From positions 434,001-498,000 of the forward strand of contig NZ_RJWA01000001.1 in the NCBI RefSeq assembly GCF_003762835.1: a stretch of DNA of 64,000 nucleotides, read 5' to 3'. How positions within the stretch are numbered: position 1 is the stretch's first letter; every line of letters begins with the position of its first letter. This document shows, piece by piece, positions 16,587 through 25,804 of this stretch. Under the pieces are notes generated by a model. The model was not told the DNA's origin. It worked only from the letters and a program-made list of their open reading frames with translations, and made no database searches. The stretch comes from Micromonospora sp. HM5-17. GTDB lineage: Bacteria > Actinomycetota > Actinomycetes > Mycobacteriales > Micromonosporaceae. The position numbers and the translations under genes were made by a program.

Positions 16587-17770
16587 CAGTGCACGCTCCC
16601 CTCGAACGAGTCCAGGTACCGGGCCATGAAGTCGCGCTGGGCGTCGATCTCGGGGGAGCCGTGCGGATACACGTGGTCGAAGAGGCTCAACGGCTTCGGG
16701 TCCGGCATCTCCAGGACCCGCTCGCGCAGTCGCAGCGCCTCCTGCTTCGCCTGCTCGTCCACCTCGGCGAAGAAGGCGTCGTCGGCGATCCGCTGCTTGG
16801 TGAGGAACGCCTTGACCCGGGCGATCGGGTCCTTGGCCTGCCACGCCTCGACCTCGCTGGCGATGCGGTAGCGGGTCGGGTCGTCGGTGGTGGTGTGCGC
16901 GCCCATCCGGTACGTGAACGCCTCGACCAGGGTGGGGCCCTGACCGTGGCGGGCGTTGTCGAGGGCCGCCCGGGTCACCGCGTAGGTGGCCAGCACGTCG
17001 TTGCCGTCCACCCGTACGCCCGGGAAGCCGAAGCCGGCGGCCCGCTGGTAGAGCGGGATGCGGGTCTGCCGCTCCAGGGGTTCGGAGATGGCGTACTGGT
17101 TGTTCTGGCAGAAGAAGACGATCGGGGCGTTGAAGACGGCCGACCAGATGAACGCCTCGTTCACGTCGCCCTGGGCGGAGGCGCCGTCGCCGAAGTACGC
17201 GATCACCGCCTCGCCGTCGTCGCCGCCGGTCCGGCCGTCCATGGCGACGCCCATGGCGTAGCCGGTGGCGTGCAGTGTCTGGGCCCCGATGACGATCGTG
17301 TACATGTTGAACTTGAACTCGTTCGGGTCCCAGCCGCCGAGATCCACGCCGCGGAAGAGCCCGAACGGCATGATCGGGTCGATGCCCCGGCAGTAGAGCA
17401 CGCCGTGCTCCCGGTATGTCGGGAAGGCCATGTCCTGCGGTCGCAGCGCCCGACCGGAACCGACCTGCGCCGCCTCCTGACCGAGCAGGCTGGCCCAGAT
17501 GCCGAGCTCGCCCTGCCGTTGCAGTGCGGTCGCCTCGGCGTCCAACCGCCGTACCAGGACGAGGTCCCGGTAGAGGCCGCGATACTCCTCGTCGGTGAAG
17601 TCGACGCGGTACTCCGTACCGTCGATCCAGGTGACCTTGTCGATCCGGTCGCCGTCCGGGGTGAGCAGTTGTACGAGGTCCCCCGTGTTCGGGGTCTTCC
17701 CGGCAGGCTTCCCAGACCGGGGTGTGGCCCGCTTGCCGCGGGCCTTGCCCGCGGTATCGCCCTTCGCCAT
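16586..17770 (-). CDS. 2-oxoacid dehydrogenase E1 alpha subunit
   Basis: 394 aa; ATG at 17770 has GGAGATAGG immediately upstream. A basic Lys/Gly-rich head (about 1-30) precedes the dehydrogenase domain. The thiamine-diphosphate motif is clear: G-D-G-A-S-A-Q-G-D near residue 200, followed about 25 residues later by FFCQNNQYAIS. A phosphorylation-loop-like segment, YRMGAHTTTDDPTRYR, lies near 300. First gene of the E1a-E1b-E2 operon. Upstream DNA carries an 18-bp palindrome (18063-18080) that could be the control site; in other actinobacteria Lrp-type regulators control bkd genes, but none is encoded here. Confidence 0.95.
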   Translation of the reverse strand: MAKGDTAGKARGKRATPRSGKPAGKTPNTGDLVQLLTPDGDRIDKVTWIDGTEYRVDFTDEEYRGLYRDLVLVRRLDAEATALQRQGELGIWASLLGQEAAQVGSGRALRPQDMAFPTYREHGVLYCRGIDPIMPFGLFRGVDLGGWDPNEFKFNMYTIVIGAQTLHATGYAMGVAMDGRTGGDDGEAVIAYFGDGASAQGDVNEAFIWSAVFNAPIVFFCQNNQYAISEPLERQTRIPLYQRAAGFGFPGVRVDGNDVLATYAVTRAALDNARHGQGPTLVEAFTYRMGAHTTTDDPTRYRIASEVEAWQAKDPIARVKAFLTKQRIADDAFFAEVDEQAKQEALRLRERVLEMPDPKPLSLFDHVYPHGSPEIDAQRDFMARYLDSFEGSVH

Positions 17771-18276
17771 CCCTATCTCCTGTCGTTTGTGCGTCGGCAG
17801 CGGGGGTGTCCCGACCGCGCAACTCGTACGCCGGTCTGGCGGTGCCGGACCGGTGATGGCTGCCGCGCCTTGCCCCGGTGGGGGTTGCCGCGCGGCGTGG
17901 ACCAGATTCTGGCCGAGCCTGATCCACCGAGCGTCGGCGCCGCGTCCTGCCGGTCGCGGGGTGCACGAAGGTCGAGGCCGCGTTGCCGTCGGGTCCATAT
18001 TTGCAGAGCAGACCCGCAGAGTTACAGATCAGCCTCGCGCGGATCTTGGATGGCCGCCGGCTTCGCCACACATGTGGCGATTTGTTCGTGTACGTCGCTC
18101 GAATCTGTCCAAAAGACAGCGTTAGACACGCTCCGTAAGGATGGCCAACTCTGCGTTACTACGCCATGGTGAGGAACGGCGACACCGCCGGGAGCGCCGC
18201 GAGTTTTCACAGCGTAGCGGCGTTTTGGCGCCCGGCCGCCGCTGGCCGACCGCCGCCGACGACGAGGAGTGTTCCC
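17771..18276. other. Divergent control region between E1 alpha and a surface protein
   Basis: 506 nt with no convincing gene. It contains the 18-bp palindrome at 18063-18080 and a smaller one, CTGTC-5 nt-GACAG (18106-18120). Locally AT-richer around 18000-18130 than the flanks, as expected for promoters. Confidence 0.6.
18063..18080. promoter_or_regulatory. 18-bp palindromic operator candidate
   Basis: TCGCCACA-CA-TGTGGCGA: perfect 8-bp arms around 2 nt, between the E1-alpha start (17770) and the surface-protein start (18277). Could serve either gene. Confidence 0.5.
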
Positions 18277-19128
<852 letters not shown>

Positions 19129-19143
19129 CGGTACGGCTGGAGG

Positions 19144-19836
19144 TCAGGCGCCGGCCGACGGGCGGAGCATCGGCGGATGCAGCAGCTCGGCCGAGCCGCG
19201 GCGGTAGAGCCGGGCGGGCCGGCCCCGGTCCCCCGCGGTGACCCGGCCGACCGGCTCGACGAAGCCGGGCGTGGTGGTGACCTTGCGGTGGAAGTTGCGG
19301 GGATCGAGTCGGGTCCCCCACACCGTCTCGTAGACCGTCCGGAGTCGGGCGATGGTGAATTCCGGTGGGCAGAACGCGGTGGCCAGCGGGGTGTACTCGA
19401 GCTTGGCGCGGGCCCGCTCCAGCCCGTCCGCCAGGATCACGTCGTGGTCGAACGCGAGGTGTGCGTCGGCGACCCGGGAGACCGGGATCCAGTCCGCGGC
19501 AGCCGCGTCGGTGCCGGCCACCGGGGCCGGCAGGTCCGGCAGCAGGGCCAGGTACGCGACGGTCACCACCCGCCCGCGCGGGTCGCGCTCCGGGTCGCCG
19601 TACGTGCCGAGCTGTTCCAGGTGCCCCACCGGCTCGGGAATCCCGGTCTCCTCGGTCAGTTCCCGGGCGGCGGCGTCCGACAGATCCTCGTGGATGCCGA
19701 CGAACCCGCCCGGCAACGCCCAGCGGTCCTGGTACGGCGGCACGCCGCGCCGGACCAGCAGGGCGCAGAGTTCGTCCGCACGCACGGTGAGGACCACCAG
19801 GTCCACGGTCACGGCGAACGGCGGGTACTCGGCCAT
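19144..19836 (-). CDS. NUDIX protein with winged-helix tail (NrtR-like)
   Basis: About 230 aa from ATG 19836 (ATG 19851 is also in frame). N-terminal NUDIX domain (about 5-140) with a complete NUDIX box, GGFVGIHEDLSDAAARELTE then ETG. The C-terminal part (about 150-220) looks like the winged-helix domain of NrtR: P-P-E-F-T-I-A-R-L-R-T-V-Y-E, then FHRKVTTTPGFVEPVG and GRPARLYR. NrtR proteins use the NUDIX fold to sense ADP-ribose and repress NAD metabolism genes. No NAD gene is adjacent, so the regulon is not visible. Palindromic sequence lies just upstream. Confidence 0.85.
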   Translation of the reverse strand: MAEYPPFAVTVDLVVLTVRADELCALLVRRGVPPYQDRWALPGGFVGIHEDLSDAAARELTEETGIPEPVGHLEQLGTYGDPERDPRGRVVTVAYLALLPDLPAPVAGTDAAAADWIPVSRVADAHLAFDHDVILADGLERARAKLEYTPLATAFCPPEFTIARLRTVYETVWGTRLDPRNFHRKVTTTPGFVEPVGRVTAGDRGRPARLYRRGSAELLHPPMLRPSAGA

Positions 19837-19878
19837 CGGATTTATCACCATCTTGACGAGAAGCTATCACAGCGGTTA

Positions 19879-19893
19879 TCGTCAATAAGACGA
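19879..19893 (-). promoter_or_regulatory. Possible operator upstream of the NUDIX/NrtR-like gene
   Basis: TCGTC-AATAA-GACGA, perfect 5-bp arms; the sequence GACGAGAA occurs here and again near 19857. This AT-richer patch is the promoter region of the NUDIX gene. Confidence 0.35.
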
Positions 19894-20314
19894 GAAACGG
19901 GGTGTGCCGACCCCGGCACTCGGAGTGGGCCGTCGACCGGCAACGGCGGCCTTCTCGGCGGCGTCGGTCCGCAAGGGCCGGCGCCGCCACCCGGATCGGC
20001 TGGCGGGGGGCCAGTCCGGTTCGTCGCGGCTCCGGCGCGCCCGGCCCGCTCCCCCGGGCCGCGGCCGCCGGCTCCGCCACCCGCCGGGGCGCGGCATCCG
20101 GCGGGGCATGGCATCCGCCCCACCTCGGGCGGCCCGGCGAGGCGGCGCACGACGGACCCGGGATCGCCGACCCGCACCAGGAACGGCCACCGCGGCCCCG
20201 GCGGGGTGGGCACCCCCCACCGTCCAGGAGGCCCGCTCGGCGGGGCGGACCGTTCGGCAGTGACGTCTGGCTATCCTGACCTCCCTCGACGGCGCCCGGC
20301 AAGCCCGGGATCCG
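19894..20314. other. Gene-free GC-rich stretch
   Basis: About 420 nt between the NUDIX promoter and the terminator hairpin of the next minus-strand gene. Open frames exist on both strands but show only compositional Pro/Gly/Arg runs, no start signals and no recognisable domain. Confidence 0.5.
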
Positions 20315-20361
20315 ACGGGAGGCGGTGTGGGCGGGCGAGGGTCGGTGGAGCCGCCTCCCGT
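20315..20361 (-). terminator. Hairpin after the conserved unknown gene
   Basis: Perfect 11-bp arms ACGGGAGGCGG (20315-20325) and CCGCCTCCCGT (20351-20361) with a 25-nt loop, 65 nt past the stop at 20427. Confidence 0.45.
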
Positions 20362-20426
20362 TCGCGTACGCGTCCGGAGGCGGTCGAATCCGGTCCGGGT
20401 GCCGACCCCGGTCCACCGTCTCGGGG

Positions 20427-21653
20427 CTACGCCGGATCGTCGTCGAGGTGCTGGCGGTTCGCCTCGATCCAGGCGTCCAGTGCCACCGGGTCGTCCGGGT
20501 CGATCCCGTCGGCGATGAGCTGCGCCACCGCGGCGGTGGCCGGGCTACGCCGCTCCCCCGTGGTGTAGAGCCGGACGAACTCCGGCACCATCTCCTCGAT
20601 CGCCTCGTCCGTCTGGACCGCGGCCTCCGTCGGCAGGCCCCGCAGCCGGGCGGCGTACCCGGCCCAGCCCCGGACCACCCGGGGCAGCAGCGCCGCGTCG
20701 TCCATGTCCAGCACCGCCCGCCGGTGCACCCAGTCGAGCAGGAAGAGGCCGGCCACCGCCGGGCTCCAGCGCAGCGGGTCGGCGTCCGGAAGGGACGCGG
20801 AGTGGTCCAGTACCAGGCTCAGGCAGAAGTACAGCGAGGCGAGATCCGACTCCGGCAGCCGGTCCAGACCGAGCCGGGCCGCCTCCGGAGAGCCGAGGAA
20901 GGCGCGGACCAACCGGTTCCGTTCGGCGGTGGAGGGCGGCGCGGGCGCGGGGGTGTCGACGGCGTGGGCGGGCGCGGGCAGCAGCGCCAACCGGGCCCCG
21001 ACCAGCGTCCGGTCGGTGGCGAGCGAACCCTCCTGGGGCAGCGCGCCGAGCTCGTCGGTGACGTCCAGGTGCCGGACGACCTCGTGGCGCAGCCGGGACG
21101 GGTCCTCCTCCCGGAACCAGGTCAGCGCGTCGTCGGCGCACATCTGCCGGACCTGCTCCAGGATCCGGTGCGCCGGGCCGCCGACGAAGACGTCCTTGGT
21201 GATGCCGATGTTGTGGTCGACGAGCGCGACCACCGCGTGTTCCGGGCCGCCCGCGACACTGTCCTCATAGGCGAAGGTGGCGAGATACGAGGTCTGGTCG
21301 CCGTACACGTCGCCGTAGGCGTAGCTGCCGGTGAGGCGTACCTTCCCGAGCTGGTTCGACCAGGACGGCGCCTGGGCCCCGGGTCGGACCGCGTCGGCGC
21401 CGGCGGCGTCCGGCACCAGGGTGGCGAAGACGGACCGGATCGTGGTCGCGGCGGCGGTACGCCGGCGGGCGGTCGCCGAGAGAAAGTCGCCGACGAAGGC
21501 GCGGACCGCGTTCCGCCGGTCCTCGTCGGCGATCGCGTAGACACTGCCCAGCAGCGCGGTGCCGAGCATCTCCGCGTCCAGCGCGCAGTCGAGCTTGGCG
21601 ACGTCACGGGCGGCGTGCAGAACGGCATCGAAGGGGTTCTGTGGCGGGGCCAT
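20427..21653 (-). CDS. Conserved actinobacterial protein, function unknown
   Basis: 408 aa from ATG 21653 (an upstream in-frame ATG at 21713 would cross a promoter-like gap). Soluble, mixed alpha/beta composition. Two clear parts: an N-terminal half with KLDCALDAEMLGTALLGSVY and a segment G-D-Q-T-S-Y-L-A-T-F-A-Y-E; and a helical C-terminal half with FLLDWVHRRAVLDMDDAALLPRV and an acidic end. No catalytic motif is recognised. It lies downstream of the two GTPases on the same strand but is separated by 180 nt and a hairpin, so it may be its own unit. Confidence 0.8.
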   Translation of the reverse strand: MAPPQNPFDAVLHAARDVAKLDCALDAEMLGTALLGSVYAIADEDRRNAVRAFVGDFLSATARRRTAAATTIRSVFATLVPDAAGADAVRPGAQAPSWSNQLGKVRLTGSYAYGDVYGDQTSYLATFAYEDSVAGGPEHAVVALVDHNIGITKDVFVGGPAHRILEQVRQMCADDALTWFREEDPSRLRHEVVRHLDVTDELGALPQEGSLATDRTLVGARLALLPAPAHAVDTPAPAPPSTAERNRLVRAFLGSPEAARLGLDRLPESDLASLYFCLSLVLDHSASLPDADPLRWSPAVAGLFLLDWVHRRAVLDMDDAALLPRVVRGWAGYAARLRGLPTEAAVQTDEAIEEMVPEFVRLYTTGERRSPATAAVAQLIADGIDPDDPVALDAWIEANRQHLDDDPA

Positions 21654-21742
21654 GAGGCCGACCCTACGCCCGGAGCCGCTGGTCCAGCACCAGCAGCACG
21701 CCGCGAGCAGCACATCGGACGGAGACGCCGTCCCGCCGGCCA

Positions 21743-21764
21743 GAGGTCGACGCCGATCGACCTC
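21743..21764 (-). terminator. Small hairpin after the second dynamin-like gene
   Basis: 8-bp perfect stem GAGGTCGA / TCGACCTC with a 6-nt loop, about 70 nt past the stop at 21834. Confidence 0.35.
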
Positions 21765-21833
21765 CCGACGCAGGCGACGTGGGCGCTCCCGAGGCGGGCG
21801 CCGCGGCGGCCCGGGTCGATCGCCGTCGGGGCG

Positions 21834-23531
21834 TCACCGGGAGGCGGCGGCGAGGGCGGACCGCGCCTCGGCGTACGCCCGCAGCACCGCGCGGACCGGC
21901 ACGATGACGTACCCCTGGGCGGCCTCGGCCACCGCGTCGTGCATCCGCCCCTCGGCTCGCCACCGTGCCCGGCGTGCCGCCCAGCCGATGACGGGCTTCA
22001 CCAGCAGCCCGACGAGCACCCCGAGCAGCAGCCCGCCGAGGAGCAGCACGGTGGGGAGCGACGCGATGCCGAGGCTCGGGTACTCCAGGGGCGGGAAGCC
22101 GAGTGCGCGTACCACGGACCCGAAGAGCAGCCAGCCCAGCCCCACCAGCGCGGCGACCGTGACCAGCCACTGCACCGCGTTGACCGCCCGCCACCAGGTG
22201 GGCCGGCGGGTCGGACCGGTGTCGGTGACGGCGACGGCCCGATCCAGGGCGTCGGGCAGGTCGGCGAGCCGGGACCGCGCCGCCGCGCTCACCGCCGCCG
22301 ACCAGGTGGCGGGGAGGGCGGAACCGGCCCGTTCGGCGACCGCCCGGACGGCCAGGCCGACGGCGGCGAGGTGCGCCGCGGTCGGCTCCGGCGCCGAGGT
22401 CGCCGGGACCGGCGGCCGCCCGTCCTCGTCCTCGTGTCTCCGGCCCGCGTCGCCGTCCGACCCGGCCAGGTGCAACCGGCGCAGCGGATCCGGTCGCAGC
22501 CGTCGCCAGGCGCGGGCCAGCGGCCAGCTGGTCGCCGCGACGGCCCGGTGCCGGTACGCCTGCTCGGTCGCCTCGGCCACCGCCGGTACGCCGGCCGCGG
22601 CGGCGAGCGCGTCGATCAGCCGCCGCATCGTGGGCCGGTCGACGTCATCACTGACCGGATCGGACCCGACCAGTCCGGTGAGCCCCTCGACGACCGCGTC
22701 CAGGTCGCCGGCGAGCCGGTGCAGCGCCGCCTGGCGTTCGCCCACGGTCCGTTCCAGGATCTCCCGCAGCGGCGCGGTGCCCGCGTCGGTGAGCGCCGAG
22801 GTGGCGAGGACCGGAACCCCGGCGAGGTCGTCGGCGTCGAGGAGCCGGCGTAGGTCATCCACGACCCGGGACACCTCGGCGGACGACAGCCTGTCCGCCT
22901 GGTTGAGGGCCACCACCGTGACGTCCCGGTGCCGGTGGAACTCCCGCAGGTAGCTGCGATGCAGCACGCGGTCGGCGTACTTCTGCGGGTCGACCACCCA
23001 GACCACGAGGTCGACCAGGCCGAGCAGCCGGTCCACCTCCAGCCGGTGGGACCGTTCCACCGAGTCGAAGTCGGGGAGGTCGAGCAGGACCAGCCCGTGC
23101 AGGGCGGCCTCGTCGGCGCCGTCGAGCGGGCTCTCCCGGACGAACCGGTGCCGGGGCAGCACGCCGACCCAGTCGAGGAGCTGCATGGCGCCGTCCAGCG
23201 GCCCCCAGACACAGGCGTGGGTCACCCCGGTCGTCGGCCGCCGGACCCCAACCGGCGACATCTCGAACCGGGCCAGCGAGTTGAAGAGGCTGGACTTGCC
23301 GCTTCCGGTGGCGCCGGCCAGCGCGACCACGGTGTGGTACCGGGAGAGGGAGAGCCGGGCGCCGGCCCGTTCGACCAGGGTGTGCGCCGCGACGAGCTGG
23401 TCGTCGGGCAGGTGACCGTCGACGGCGGCGAGGAAGCGCTGCACCGCCGACAGCCGCTCGACCAGCCGGTCGACGTCGGCCCGCCGGTCGGAGCGGAGGT
23501 CGTCGTGAACTTTGCCGAGCATCTCCGTCAT
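21834..23531 (-). CDS. Dynamin-like membrane GTPase (second of pair)
   Basis: 565 aa; GGAGG lies 7 nt before the ATG. GTPase domain near the N-terminus: P-loop GATGSGKSS (about 73-81), switch motif VGVRRPTTG, G3-like LLDLPDFDSVERS and G4 ALNQADRL. A helical middle is followed by two adjacent membrane helices (about 460-510) and a short basic tail with RARWRAEGRMHDAV. P-loop first, paired hairpin membrane anchor near the end: this is the layout of bacterial dynamin-like proteins such as IniA/IniC or DynA/DynB. Such proteins remodel or repair membranes, often at septa. Family-level call is good; the specific orthologue is uncertain. Confidence 0.82.
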   Translation of the reverse strand: MTEMLGKVHDDLRSDRRADVDRLVERLSAVQRFLAAVDGHLPDDQLVAAHTLVERAGARLSLSRYHTVVALAGATGSGKSSLFNSLARFEMSPVGVRRPTTGVTHACVWGPLDGAMQLLDWVGVLPRHRFVRESPLDGADEAALHGLVLLDLPDFDSVERSHRLEVDRLLGLVDLVVWVVDPQKYADRVLHRSYLREFHRHRDVTVVALNQADRLSSAEVSRVVDDLRRLLDADDLAGVPVLATSALTDAGTAPLREILERTVGERQAALHRLAGDLDAVVEGLTGLVGSDPVSDDVDRPTMRRLIDALAAAAGVPAVAEATEQAYRHRAVAATSWPLARAWRRLRPDPLRRLHLAGSDGDAGRRHEDEDGRPPVPATSAPEPTAAHLAAVGLAVRAVAERAGSALPATWSAAVSAAARSRLADLPDALDRAVAVTDTGPTRRPTWWRAVNAVQWLVTVAALVGLGWLLFGSVVRALGFPPLEYPSLGIASLPTVLLLGGLLLGVLVGLLVKPVIGWAARRARWRAEGRMHDAVAEAAQGYVIVPVRAVLRAYAEARSALAAASR

Positions 23532-23622
23532 CGGCCGGCCTCCGGAGCGTACGGGTTGATCGGCATCTGTTCGGCCTGGCCGTCGTACGGGGTCATCGGC
23601 TCGGTCTGCGGTGGTGACGGGG

Positions 23623-25503
23623 TCATGGGCCTGTCCTCACGCCGGGCGGACTCGTCGGCCCGGCGGCGGTCGTCAGTCCGGTCCGGGCGCGGGCGGCACC
23701 GACGATCCGGGCCGCCGTCCGGAGCCGCTCGCCAGGGCCGGTCTCGATGCCGACCGCCGCCGTCCGGGCCAGGTAGCGCGCGGCCTCCTCGGCGAGGAGA
23801 TTGTCGACCATGGCCAGCAGCCGGGTCCGGGCCCGGGTCGCCAGGGTACGGATCGCCTGGTCGCCGAAGATCGCTTCGAGCACCTTCTGCGCCGCCACCG
23901 TGGTGCCGCCGGCCGTCGCCACCTCCAGCCCGGTCGGGATGAACGCGGTGGAGGCGAAGACCGCGATCATGACGGCGAGCCCGGTGGCGTTGACCGCGTA
24001 CGCCGCACCGCGCGCCACGAACCGCTTGCCTCCGCCCTGGCTCCGGACCAGCTCGACCACCTCCCGCTGCCAGTCGCGGACCAGGCGTTCCGCCCGCTCG
24101 GTCAGGTCGGCTCCGGGCTGGGCGAGGTCGGAGCTGAGCAGCGCCTTCCCCGCCGGGTGCGTCTGCCAGGCCGCGTGGCTCTGCTCGGCCGCGGTGGCGG
24201 CCGCCTCCCGTAGCAGCGTGACGAGCTGGGACTCGATCGCGGTCCGGAGCTGGGCGTTCGAGACCGGACGTCCGGTCGCCGCCGCGACGAGCCGGTCCCG
24301 GATCCGGCCGACCCGCGCCTCGAGGCTGCGGAACAACTCGCCGGTGCCGACGAACTCCTGCCAGCGGGCCAGTACCTCGCCGCGGAGCAGCCGACCGTCA
24401 TGGAGGCTCTGCTCGATCGAGCGCCGGGCGCTCCGATACGCCGCCCGGACATGCTCGTCGAGGGCCTGTGCGGCGGTGACCTGCTGGTCGGCGGCGGCGG
24501 CCAGGCCCTCCACCGCGGGGACGAGCGCGGCGACCGCGCCGTCGAGGGTCTGCCGGATCACCGCGGACCGGGCGCCCGCGTCCGCGGCGAGCCGGTTGAA
24601 CCAGGTCCGCAGCGGCTCGGTGAGCCGGTCCGGCAGCAGCCCCTGCCCGTCGACGACCGTCTCCGGGACCACGAACAGCGGCGCGTCGGCGAGCCCGTGG
24701 CTGGCCAGCATCTCCATCAGGTGCGCGGACACCTCGGCGGCGGCCGCCGGCGGGACCCGATCGAGGACCAGCGCGATCACGGTCCCACGCAGCCGCGCCG
24801 TGTGCAGCAGCTCCCAGGGGACGGCGTCGGCGTACCGGGCGGCGGTGGTGACGAAGAGCCAGAGGTCGGCCGCGGCGAGCAGTTGGGCGGCGAGGGCGCG
24901 GTTGGCATCGACCACGGAGTCGATGTCCGGTGCGTCCAGGAAGGCCACCCCGGCCGGCAGCGCGGGGGCGGAGACCAGCTGCAGGGTGTCGGGGCGGTCG
25001 GTCGGCCCGGTGGTCCGGGTCAGCCCGGGCAGCAGCTCGCCCTGCCGGAACCACGCCGAGTCGAGCGGGCTGCAGACCAGGACCGGGGCCCTGGTGGTGG
25101 GCCGGAGCACCCCGACGCTGCTGACCCGGGCCTGGACGAGGCTGTTGACCAGCGTCGACTTCCCGGCGCCGGTGGAGCCGCCGACGACCACCAGCAACGG
25201 CGCGTCGAGCCGGGCGAGCCGGGGCAACAGGTAGTCGTCGAGCTGGCTGACGAGCGCGGCACCGACCTGGCGGGCCTCGTCCACGCCGGGCAGGGCCAGC
25301 GGATACGTCGTGGCGGCGATGGCGGCCCGCAGGTGGACCAGGGCCCGGTGCAGGTCGGACAGGCCCCCGGGGGCGTCCGTTCCGTGACCCGTGAGGTCCG
25401 GCGGCGCGTACCCGTCCGGTCCGGGGCCGGCGTCACGTCCGTACCCCGCTGTGCCGACCATGGGCATGTTGAGGCCGGTGGCCGAATCGCCATGGGTCGT
25501 CAC
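23623..25503 (-). CDS. Dynamin-like membrane GTPase (first of pair)
   Basis: About 626 aa from GTG 25503 (ATG 25467 or 25461 are alternatives; none has a clear ribosome site). P-loop GGSTGAGKST near residue 90, the shared VGVLRPTTRAP switch, G3-like FLDAPDIDSVVDA, and a degenerate G4 (ALVLDRVP instead of N/T-K-x-D). A long helical region (about 300-470) precedes a hydrophobic hairpin (about 500-545) near the C-terminus. It shares motif spacing with the next gene, 91 nt downstream, so the pair probably arose by duplication and acts as a heteromer, as known for IniA/IniC and DynA/DynB. The weak G4 may mean altered nucleotide handling. Confidence 0.8.
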   Translation of the reverse strand: MTTHGDSATGLNMPMVGTAGYGRDAGPGPDGYAPPDLTGHGTDAPGGLSDLHRALVHLRAAIAATTYPLALPGVDEARQVGAALVSQLDDYLLPRLARLDAPLLVVVGGSTGAGKSTLVNSLVQARVSSVGVLRPTTRAPVLVCSPLDSAWFRQGELLPGLTRTTGPTDRPDTLQLVSAPALPAGVAFLDAPDIDSVVDANRALAAQLLAAADLWLFVTTAARYADAVPWELLHTARLRGTVIALVLDRVPPAAAAEVSAHLMEMLASHGLADAPLFVVPETVVDGQGLLPDRLTEPLRTWFNRLAADAGARSAVIRQTLDGAVAALVPAVEGLAAAADQQVTAAQALDEHVRAAYRSARRSIEQSLHDGRLLRGEVLARWQEFVGTGELFRSLEARVGRIRDRLVAAATGRPVSNAQLRTAIESQLVTLLREAAATAAEQSHAAWQTHPAGKALLSSDLAQPGADLTERAERLVRDWQREVVELVRSQGGGKRFVARGAAYAVNATGLAVMIAVFASTAFIPTGLEVATAGGTTVAAQKVLEAIFGDQAIRTLATRARTRLLAMVDNLLAEEAARYLARTAAVGIETGPGERLRTAARIVGAARARTGLTTAAGPTSPPGVRTGP

Positions 25504-25680
25504 GCGTAAAGACTGCCCGATCGCTGCAACACAGACAACCGGCGCGCTTTGCCGGCGGATCAGCGCCACATCCCGGGCGGTCAGGATCGGCTCCGCCGGC
25601 CTGCCCTGACCGTGGTCGATGCCGGGTCTCGCCCGCTTCGTCACCCGGGTACGGATCCCGGATGCGGTTGCGTCGATGTG

Positions 25681-25741
25681 ACTCAAGTCTGACTTTGACG
25701 GTGTCCGTGGGCGTGGCACTATTGAGTCCGGTCCACTCAAC
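25681..25741 (+). promoter_or_regulatory. dnaK promoter with HspR operator (HAIR)
   Basis: HAIR core TTGAGT-CCGGTCC-ACTCAA (25722-25740) matches the HspR consensus CTTGAGT-N7-ACTCAAG except at the outermost bases. A half-site ACTCAAG lies at 25681-25687. A -35-like TTGACG (25695-25700) and a -10-like element around 25717-25725 place the operator over the -10 region. HspR encoded by the fourth gene would close the loop. Confidence 0.88.
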
Positions 25742-25804
25742 TTGTGGTGGGTGCGTTGCGGGCGGTGCCCGTCACCTGCCGTGTAACGAAGCGAGGAAGC
25801 GAAG

